A stretch of 16,917 nt of DNA from Acidobacteriota bacterium (GTDB lineage Bacteria > Acidobacteriota > Vicinamibacteria > Marinacidobacterales > SMYC01), in NCBI GenBank assembly GCA_029263435.1, contig JAJCXL010000191.1, positions 1-16,917 of the forward strand, given 5' to 3'. A program made the translations under genes and the position numbers. A model generated the notes under the pieces. It made no database searches. It saw only the letters and a program-made list of their open reading frames with translations, and was not told where the DNA came from. Within the stretch, counting starts at the first letter, position 1. Every line of letters begins with the position of its first letter. This document shows positions 6,236 through 12,388 of the stretch, in pieces.

Positions 6236-8665
6236 GTGCGCTCGTTTTGGTTCGATTTGAAGGTGGCGATTCGCGGGCTGCTCAAGGAGCGCCGTTTCGC
6301 CCTGGTCATCGTGTCGTCTTTTGCGCTCGGCGTCGGAGCGAGCGTGACCATCTACGGTGCGGTCCACGCCGTGCTGCTCGCGCCATTGGGTTTTGCGGAC
6401 GAACAACGGCTCGTCGCGGTGAGCTCCGTCCAGCCGGCCGAAGCTCTAGAGGTGCGCGGGAACTTCCTTCCGGACTTTTGGTTCTGGCGAGAGCGTGCCG
6501 AGAGCTTCGACGAGGTCGCTTTCTTCGGGTGGCGCTCGTGGACCCTGACCGAGGGCGACCGGGTCGAGCGCGTCGAATCCGTCGCCGTGTCCGCGAACGT
6601 GTTTCGCATGCTCGGAATGGAGCCCGCGCTCGGTCGTAATTTCGTGCCCGAGGATGAAGGGCCTGGGCCCGCGGATGTCGTAATCGTCTCGCACGGACTT
6701 TGGCAGCGCGTGTGGGGCGGGGACCCGGAGATCGTCGGCAAGGCCTTTCAGCTCGACGGTGCACCCGTCACGATCCTCGGTGTGATGCCGGCCGATGCCG
6801 CTTTTCCGTCGGCGCGGGCAGAGCTGTTCCGGCCGGTAGGCTATCTGGAGCGCTACGAACAGTCTCCTTACGGACGTGAAGAAAGAGACTTCGAGGTCAT
6901 CGGACATCTCGGCCCGGGAGTAACGCTCGAGCGAGCCCGCAGCGAAATGCGCACACTTTCGCAGGCGTTGGGAGAATCCTTTCCCGCCACCAATGCCGGG
7001 TGGAGCGCGCGAGTCACGCCGTTGAGAGAGCACATCGCCGGAAACGCGCGCGTGCCCCTTCTGGTCGCCTTCGCCGCCGTGGGCATCGTCTTCTTGATGG
7101 CGTGCACCAACATCGCGAACGTGTTGCTGGTGCGAGCGATGGGGAGACAACGCGAGACGGCGGTACGGAGAGCCCTCGGAGCCGGTGGAGGACGACTCCT
7201 CCAACAGCACGTCGCCGAGAGCTTGGTGCTCACGCTCGTTGGTGGACTCGCTGGAGTCGCGCTGGCCTCGTGGCTGACATGGCTGCTGCTCTCGTTCGAG
7301 CCTGGGCTCTTGCCGCGGGTCGAGACCGTAGGCATCGGAGCGGCCGGCCTGCGTTTCGCCCTCGTGCTTTCCCTTGCGACCGGGCTCGTGTTTGCCGCGG
7401 TCTCCGTTTTGCATCGGGCACCCAGTCTGTCCGGCGCTCTCCGGCAAGGGAGCGGTCACATTGGTTCCGGGCGCGAGGGGCAGCGACTCCGCATGGCGCT
7501 CGTCGCGGGACAGATGGCGATGGCCTTGGCGCTCGTCGTCGGCGCAGGGTTGCTCGGGCGTGCGCTTCATGACCTGTCCCGCGTGGACCCCGGCTTTCGA
7601 CCCGAGGGTGTCTACGCCTCGCACATCATTCTCGGGGGTCGCTATCGCCAGGACAACGAAGCGCGTCGCACCTATTTCAAGGGGCTCGTCGACGAGGTCC
7701 GGCGACTCCCCGGCGTGAGCGCCGCCGCGCTGAGCACGACGCCTCCGATACCTGGGATGGGGATTCAGATCGAGGTACCGTTTCGCGGAACCGAAGGCCC
7801 ACTCGTGACGGAGTCGGATGCGCCTCGAGCCGCTTTCCGGGTGATCGGGCCGCGCTATTTCGAAACGATTGGAACGCCCCTAATGCGCGGACGAGACTTC
7901 ACCGAGACCGATACCGCCGACACCCCGCCGGTCGTGATCCTCAATGACACGCTGGCCAAGCTCGCCTTTCCGGGCGCCGACGCAGTGGGGCGAGGGCTCG
8001 ACGTCTACATGTTTGACGAGCGACACCGCATGGAAGTCGTCGGCGTGAGCGCCGATACCCGCTTCGCCGGCTTGGATCAGCCCGCCCGTCCGGCTCTATT
8101 TCTCGTCCACCCGCAAATGCCTTTTCTCGGGATGGGCGTCGTGGCGAGAACGACGCTCGGGCCCGCGACTTACGGCGAGATGATCCGGCGCGCGGTGCTG
8201 GCCCAAGATCCCGCACATCCGGTCCTGCGAGTCGAGTCGCTAGAAGAGGCACTCGCCGGCTCGTTGGCTCTCGAACGTTTCTATGCTGTTTTGCTCGGAC
8301 TGTTCGCGGCTTGCGCCCTCGCGCTCGCCGGCTCCGGGATCTACGGAGTGTTCTCGTTCTGGGTGAGTCAGCGCGGACGCGAAATGGGGCTTCGCTTGGC
8401 CTTGGGCGCCACACGCTCTGACGTGAAGCGGCTCATCCTCGCTCGAGGGCTCACCGTCATCGGCCCGGGCGTCGTGTCAGGATTGGTGCTGGCCTTGGGT
8501 GTGTCGCGTGGCCTCGCGGGAACGTTTCGAGGCGTTGCCCCCATGGATCCGTTCGTGCTCGTTGCGGCGAGTGCGCTCCTGGCGACGGTGGCTCTGGCTG
8601 CCTGCTGGGTTCCTGCCACGGTCGCCGCGAAAGTGCCGCCGACGGTAGCCCTTCGCTCGGACTAG
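6236..8665 (+). CDS. ADOP-family duplicated orphan ABC permease (MacB_PCD/FtsX twice), copy 1
   Basis: The 809-residue protein has two copies of the MacB periplasmic-core plus FtsX membrane unit. An N-terminal helix (about 20-43) is followed by a periplasmic core and an FtsX unit near 275-390 (FLMACTNIANVLLVRAMGRQ, ETAVRRALGA). A second N-terminal-type helix (about 420-445) is then followed by another core and an FtsX unit from about 675 to the end (SGIYGVFSFWVSQRGREMG). This doubled form, without a fused or adjacent ATPase, is the acidobacterial duplicated orphan permease family. By analogy with MacB it may couple to a separately encoded ATPase to move an envelope substrate or transmit force; no substrate is known. 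GTG 6236 is supported by GGAGG seven bases upstream and by the usual family N-terminus (DLKVAIRGLLKERRF). The sequence is intact, with no frameshift seen. Confidence 0.92.
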   Translation: MRSFWFDLKVAIRGLLKERRFALVIVSSFALGVGASVTIYGAVHAVLLAPLGFADEQRLVAVSSVQPAEALEVRGNFLPDFWFWRERAESFDEVAFFGWRSWTLTEGDRVERVESVAVSANVFRMLGMEPALGRNFVPEDEGPGPADVVIVSHGLWQRVWGGDPEIVGKAFQLDGAPVTILGVMPADAAFPSARAELFRPVGYLERYEQSPYGREERDFEVIGHLGPGVTLERARSEMRTLSQALGESFPATNAGWSARVTPLREHIAGNARVPLLVAFAAVGIVFLMACTNIANVLLVRAMGRQRETAVRRALGAGGGRLLQQHVAESLVLTLVGGLAGVALASWLTWLLLSFEPGLLPRVETVGIGAAGLRFALVLSLATGLVFAAVSVLHRAPSLSGALRQGSGHIGSGREGQRLRMALVAGQMAMALALVVGAGLLGRALHDLSRVDPGFRPEGVYASHIILGGRYRQDNEARRTYFKGLVDEVRRLPGVSAAALSTTPPIPGMGIQIEVPFRGTEGPLVTESDAPRAAFRVIGPRYFETIGTPLMRGRDFTETDTADTPPVVILNDTLAKLAFPGADAVGRGLDVYMFDERHRMEVVGVSADTRFAGLDQPARPALFLVHPQMPFLGMGVVARTTLGPATYGEMIRRAVLAQDPAHPVLRVESLEEALAGSLALERFYAVLLGLFAACALALAGSGIYGVFSFWVSQRGREMGLRLALGATRSDVKRLILARGLTVIGPGVVSGLVLALGVSRGLAGTFRGVAPMDPFVLVAASALLATVALAACWVPATVAAKVPPTVALRSD

Positions 8666-8680
8666 CGTTACCCTGACGCC

Positions 8681-8752
8681 GTGAAAAGGCGTTTGGTGCT
8701 CGCGGCGTTCCTGCCGTGGATGGTGGACGCCGCGCCCCGCCGACACGCATGA
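8681..8752 (+). other. Possible orphan signal-peptide ORF ending in the 9-bp repeat
   Basis: GTG 8681 opens a 23-codon frame, MKRRLVLAAFLPWMVDAAP then RRHA, whose basic n-region, hydrophobic core and small residues resemble a Sec signal peptide. It meets TGA in the first unit of the tandem repeat. This frame is two bases out of register with the membrane-protein gene that follows, and every repeat unit carries a TGA in it. No Shine-Dalgarno is evident. It may be a relic of a gene 5' end separated from its body by the repeat, a leader peptide, or chance. Confidence 0.25.
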
Positions 8753-8839
8753 CACGCATGACACGCATGACACGCATGACACGCATGACACGCATGACAC
8801 GCATGACACGCATGACACGCATGACACGCATGACACGCA
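8742..8839 (+). repeat. 9-bp tandem repeat, unit GACACGCAT, ten exact copies plus a partial
   Basis: Ten perfect head-to-tail copies of GACACGCAT occupy 8742-8831, followed by eight more matching bases (8832-8839). The unit is a multiple of three, so copy-number change preserves frame. In the downstream gene's frame it reads ATG-ACA-CGC (Met-Thr-Arg), giving ten successive possible start codons; in another + frame each unit carries a stop (TGA); in the third it reads Asp-Thr-His. All three minus-strand frames are open. Such perfect identity points to recent expansion by slippage. Confidence 0.97.
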
Positions 8840-9903
8840 CCGCCCCCTCGTCGCGTTGGCACATAGGAGCTCTCGTCGACCTCTCGGCCTACGCTTTCAG
8901 CTGGATCTTCATCCTCATCCCGCTCGAGCTCTTCGTGCAGCCGGAAGAGCAAGTGATCATGCTCTTGATCATCGTCGGGCTGACATTCGCGCATCGTCAC
9001 TACGGTCTGCCCTACGTCTACCTCGACGGTGAGATCTTTCGTTCCCACTCTCGGCGTTTCGTCTGGTTCCCGCTCGCCGCATTCCTCGTGTTCGTCTCGT
9101 TTCCTTTTCTTTGGGACAGCCCTGCGAAGGTCGTGGTCGCAGCGATCGTGTTCTTCGCCGGCGCGTGGAACGTCTGGCACGTCTACGCTCAGAAGTTCGG
9201 CATCCTTCGGATGTATGCCGCCAAGAGTGGAGGTGTCTCTAGTCCTCGATGGTCCGACCGGCTCTTGCTGTTTTGCTGGGTGCCGCTCTACGTGGTTTGG
9301 CTGGGACCGAGCTACCGGACTCAGGTCGAGACGAGCTTTCCGACCGCGAAGGCCTTCACGCTGCCGCTCATCGACCAAATGGCTGCGTTTTCGGGAGCGC
9401 TGATGGTCCCCGCCGTCGCATGCGTGGTGTTGGGATTGGGCACCTTCGTCTACTTCGAATGGAAGGTGGAGCGGTTCCAGAACTTACCGCGATTGTGGAT
9501 GGCGCTCGGCACGTCGCTCCTCTCCGCGTCTTTTCTCGTGGCTCACCCGGTCCGGGTCTTCATGGCGTTCGCGTTCTCTCATGCTGTCGAATACATGGTG
9601 TTCGTCATCGCGTTTCAGAAGCGACGCTACCGCGACAGGCTTCCGCACGATCCTCTCCTGGGGCGACTCCTCGAGCGGCCGGTGCTCGCTTACGGACTAT
9701 TCACGCTTGGACTGATCGTCCCGTACTTGCTCGCGCGCTTCTGGGGCTACCTTATCGTTCCCGAGGCAGACAACCCGGTGCTGCTCGGCACGACCATCGA
9801 GCGATGGGCGTTTTATTTCAGCGTGCTGCAATCGCTAGTGCACTTCTACTACGATGGTTTCCTTTGGAAGATGCGTGACCCGGCGTTGACGGCGAATCTC
9901 TAG
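8749..9903 (+). CDS. Polytopic membrane protein of unknown family with Met-Thr-Arg repeat at its N-terminus
   Basis: The exact start is unknown. In-frame candidates are GTG 8716, ten ATGs from 8749 to 8830 supplied by the tandem repeat, and nothing further upstream (stop at 8674); none has a clear Shine-Dalgarno. From ATG 8830 the product is 357 residues, the likely structured part. It has about eight to nine hydrophobic segments, starting at about residue 12 and including about 41-54, 78-95, 101-118, 145-159, 187-209, 223-258, 283-305 and 325-345. Histidines sit in conserved-looking positions near membrane boundaries: H55 and H57 (AHRHYG), H117 (NVWHVYAQKFG), H239, H251 (FSHAVEY) and H338 (LVHFYYDGFLWK). 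These could bind haem or metal, but no known motif is complete and I assign no function. The body follows normal codon use. It is convergent with the TonB receptor gene, nine bases away, and lies downstream of ADOP permease 1. Confidence 0.75.
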   Translation: MTRMTRMTRMTRMTRMTRMTRMTRMTRMTRTAPSSRWHIGALVDLSAYAFSWIFILIPLELFVQPEEQVIMLLIIVGLTFAHRHYGLPYVYLDGEIFRSHSRRFVWFPLAAFLVFVSFPFLWDSPAKVVVAAIVFFAGAWNVWHVYAQKFGILRMYAAKSGGVSSPRWSDRLLLFCWVPLYVVWLGPSYRTQVETSFPTAKAFTLPLIDQMAAFSGALMVPAVACVVLGLGTFVYFEWKVERFQNLPRLWMALGTSLLSASFLVAHPVRVFMAFAFSHAVEYMVFVIAFQKRRYRDRLPHDPLLGRLLERPVLAYGLFTLGLIVPYLLARFWGYLIVPEADNPVLLGTTIERWAFYFSVLQSLVHFYYDGFLWKMRDPALTANL

Positions 9904-9912
9904 GACAAGACA

Positions 9913-12180
9913 CTAGCGGCCGACCCGGAGCTTGAGCCCCATCATCAGCGTTCGAGGCAGCCCAGGGCGAGCGCCGGCGGGCCGGCGGGCGACGATGTAG
10001 GACGCCCCTCCGATGTTCTGTACGTTGGCGAACGCTCGGACATGGTCTGCGAGATCGATCTCTCCGAACACGTTCACGACCGCGAAAGTGTCGGTCGCCT
10101 CCTTCGGGTTGATGGGGCCTTGGCTCGCGACGGTTCGCATGCGGGCGTTCACGTTGACATCCGCTCCCACGATCCATCGCTTCGCTTCGAGCGCCATCGA
10201 TGCGTAGAGCTGATGCGGTGACAGATAAGGAAGCTCGTCTCCGATCGCGACACTGCCCCAAGGCGCATAGTCGCTGACGAACGCGTTTTGGAACTCGGCG
10301 TCCGTGAAAGTGTACGAGGCGCGAAACGGGAGTCGGATCCCAGAGTGAGAGCCGGACGCGAAGTCCAAGCTGACCGCGGCTTCGAGACCCATGGCCCGTG
10401 CCTTCCCACCGTTGACGAGATCTCCTTCGCCCGTGCCGCCGCCCGAGAGCGTATCGGCTCCGAGCAAATTGTTGTAGTCGGTGAAGTAGAACACCACTTC
10501 CGCCGAGGACGGGTCTCTGCCCGTCCGAAACCCGGCTTCGTAGTTGACGCTTTTCTCGGCGGCGGTGAACGCGTCCGCACCCGGGCCTGGCGGGCTGAAC
10601 CCTCTGTGAACCCCGCCGATGAGCCGCACCCTGGGCGCGATATCGAACGTCACGCCAACGCCGGGGATGACGGTCGAGACCGGGGTGTCTCTGACTCGTG
10701 ACGGTCCTTCCGACCGCTGTGGATCAGAGGTCGAGAAGTCCTTCCGGACCAGGTTCATCGTCTCGTAGCGAAGACCGGGAAGAAGGGAGAGTCGGGACCA
10801 TCGCAGTGTATCGCGCACGAACAAGGCGAGCGCGCTCGCGCCGCTCACTCGGTTGGATTGGCTGCCCGGGGTGCCGGTGCTGGTGCGGTTCATCGAGCCG
10901 TCGGTCATCTGATAGCCGTCCTCCCATTGGAGTCGGTCCTCCTCGTCGGCGTGGTAGCGAACCCCGAGCTCCAGATCGTGTTTCGTCTCACCGGAGCCGA
11001 CGGACAGACCCACGACGGATTGAATCCCCTGAGAGACGTAGGTGCGATTGTTCGCTCTTACTTTGAGCGCGTCGACGCCGGAGCTCGCCCCTCGTGCGAT
11101 CTCCAGCGCTTGCGAATTCGCTGCAGGATCGTCGAACAGATCGCCGAGGCCGGTTCCGAGCACGCTCTGGAGCTTGTACCAGTTGCGAGAAAAGTCGTTC
11201 CGGTAGACGGTCGTGGTGACATCGAGGCCGTTGGGGGTCGCGAGGAAGTGCTGCACTTGGAATTGCCGGTGGTCCCACTGGATATTGTCGGGCTGGGACG
11301 CGGCGTAGCGGCGCAAAGGTTGGGCCTCGAAATCCGAGTCGGTGAGACCTAGATAGGTCTCGTCGGCGTCTTGGGTTCCGGCTCCGAGCTTCAGCTCGAT
11401 CGATTGAAAGATCCGAGCGGTGGGGGACGTGTTGAACCGCAATTTGCCGAGATAATCCTGGGTGTGGAAGCCGGTGCCGCCTCCTCCGTCGAGCTGTTTG
11501 AACCCGTCGGTGCGTAGCTGATAGGTCTCGAACAGCCACCCGACTCGCTGACCGCTATCGCCAACTCGCGCATGACCCTTGAGCGCGTCGTTGTGGCCGA
11601 GCGCGACGTTGGCTTCGAGGTTGAATCGGGTGGGGACCGCCGCCGATATCAGATTGAGCGCCCCGCCATTGGTTCGGGGTCCGAACTGAATCTGGCTCGA
11701 GCCTTTGAGCACCTCGATGGACTCCATCCTTCCCACCACGGGGAAGTAATACGCGGACGGAGCGGCGTAAGGCGCGGGGGCGATGAGAACACCGTCCTCC
11801 ATCAAGGTGATCTTCGCGCTTCGCTCCGAGCCCGAGCCGCGCATACCGATGTTCGGCCTGAGACCGTACCCGTCTTCCTCCTGCACGACCACGCCGGGCA
11901 CTCGGCGCAGGATGCGGTGCACGTCGTCGAGCCCCTGCTTTTGTCGGTCGAGCTCCTCCGCGTCGATGACGTAAGCGGAGCCAGGGATCCGCTCGAGCGC
12001 CTGCTCACTGCCGATGACGTTGACGCGCTCGCTCACGCGAAGCGCTTGCTCCTCGAGGACTTCCTCGAGCGTCTTTTCTTTCTGAGCCTCGTTCTCGATG
12101 GTTTGGTCCTGAGCGGCCACACCTAGGGACAACGGTGCTGCCAGGAGTAAGACTACGATGAAGTGGATGTCGTTTCGCAT
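9913..12180 (-). CDS. TonB-dependent outer-membrane receptor, FecA-like, probable ferric-chelate uptake
   Basis: A protein of about 755 residues with an N-terminal signal peptide (MRNDIHFIVVLLLAAPLSLG, cleavage near VAA-QDQ), a plug domain and a 22-strand-type barrel. The plug shows IPGSAYVIDAEEL, ILRRVPGVVVQEEDG, LRPNIGMRG, ITLMEDGVLIAPAPY and VEVLKGSSQIQFGPRT-type sequence (here IEVLKGSSQIQFGPRTNGGA), all characteristic of FecA-like receptors for ferric citrate or siderophores. The barrel ends with PRTLMMGLKLRVGR, a usual hydrophobic closing strand. It imports a ligand across the outer membrane using TonB-ExbBD energy; the ligand is not identifiable. ATG 12180 is preferred over ATG 12207 because the signal peptide begins there, though neither has a good ribosome-binding site. 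A Fur-box palindrome 48 bases upstream argues for repression by iron. It is divergent from ADOP permease 2. No TonB, ExbB or inner-membrane iron transporter is in the window. Confidence 0.92.
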   Translation of the reverse strand: MRNDIHFIVVLLLAAPLSLGVAAQDQTIENEAQKEKTLEEVLEEQALRVSERVNVIGSEQALERIPGSAYVIDAEELDRQKQGLDDVHRILRRVPGVVVQEEDGYGLRPNIGMRGSGSERSAKITLMEDGVLIAPAPYAAPSAYYFPVVGRMESIEVLKGSSQIQFGPRTNGGALNLISAAVPTRFNLEANVALGHNDALKGHARVGDSGQRVGWLFETYQLRTDGFKQLDGGGGTGFHTQDYLGKLRFNTSPTARIFQSIELKLGAGTQDADETYLGLTDSDFEAQPLRRYAASQPDNIQWDHRQFQVQHFLATPNGLDVTTTVYRNDFSRNWYKLQSVLGTGLGDLFDDPAANSQALEIARGASSGVDALKVRANNRTYVSQGIQSVVGLSVGSGETKHDLELGVRYHADEEDRLQWEDGYQMTDGSMNRTSTGTPGSQSNRVSGASALALFVRDTLRWSRLSLLPGLRYETMNLVRKDFSTSDPQRSEGPSRVRDTPVSTVIPGVGVTFDIAPRVRLIGGVHRGFSPPGPGADAFTAAEKSVNYEAGFRTGRDPSSAEVVFYFTDYNNLLGADTLSGGGTGEGDLVNGGKARAMGLEAAVSLDFASGSHSGIRLPFRASYTFTDAEFQNAFVSDYAPWGSVAIGDELPYLSPHQLYASMALEAKRWIVGADVNVNARMRTVASQGPINPKEATDTFAVVNVFGEIDLADHVRAFANVQNIGGASYIVARRPAGARPGLPRTLMMGLKLRVGR

Positions 12181-12227
12181 GAACGTTACTGTAGATGAAC
12201 ATGACATTCATTTTCAAGATTAATTTA

Positions 12228-12246
12228 GACAATGATTGTCATTGTC
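12228..12246. promoter_or_regulatory. Fur box between the TonB receptor and ADOP permease 2
   Basis: GACAATGATTGTCATTGTC matches 15 of 19 positions of the classical Fur consensus GATAATGATAATCATTATC and is nearly palindromic; the flanking CATTAT extends the hexamer pattern. It lies 48 bases upstream of the receptor ATG (12180) and 143 bases upstream of the permease ATG (12389), in a locally AT-rich island. Iron-bound Fur would repress the receptor and possibly the divergent permease. Reading toward the receptor, TTGAAA (12212-12217) and TACAGT (12188-12193), 18 bases apart, could be -35/-10 elements, but they would leave almost no leader. Confidence 0.75.
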
Positions 12247-12388
12247 ATTATTGGGCTCGTCCGGCCATGGGACGGCTCAGTCCGCACCCGAACGCTTCCG
12301 AGCGTGGTCGCGCCGCGCAAGTGCTAATGAATTGAATAGCTTAGCCGGTCGTCCCGCTCTGGCATCGACTTTGCTCGTAGGGGACCCT

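Noticed and set aside
6446..7624. 392-codon minus-strand ORF inside ADOP permease 1
   Set aside because: It is antisense to a clear protein family, has low-complexity Arg/Gly/His-rich content and no domain; long antisense frames are expected at this GC content.
8742..8839. CRISPR array
   Set aside because: The units are contiguous 9-mers with no spacers, so this is a simple tandem repeat.
8668..9378. Minus-strand ORF of 236 codons through the tandem repeat with Ala-Cys-His repeats
   Set aside because: The 9-bp unit is open in all minus-strand frames, so the ORF is a by-product; it overlaps the better-supported membrane-protein gene.
12236..12388. ADOP permease 2 starting at 12236 near the Fur box
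   Set aside because: The added 51 residues do not resemble the family, contain no signal, and lie over the operator; ATG 12389 has its own AGGGGA and the expected N-terminus.
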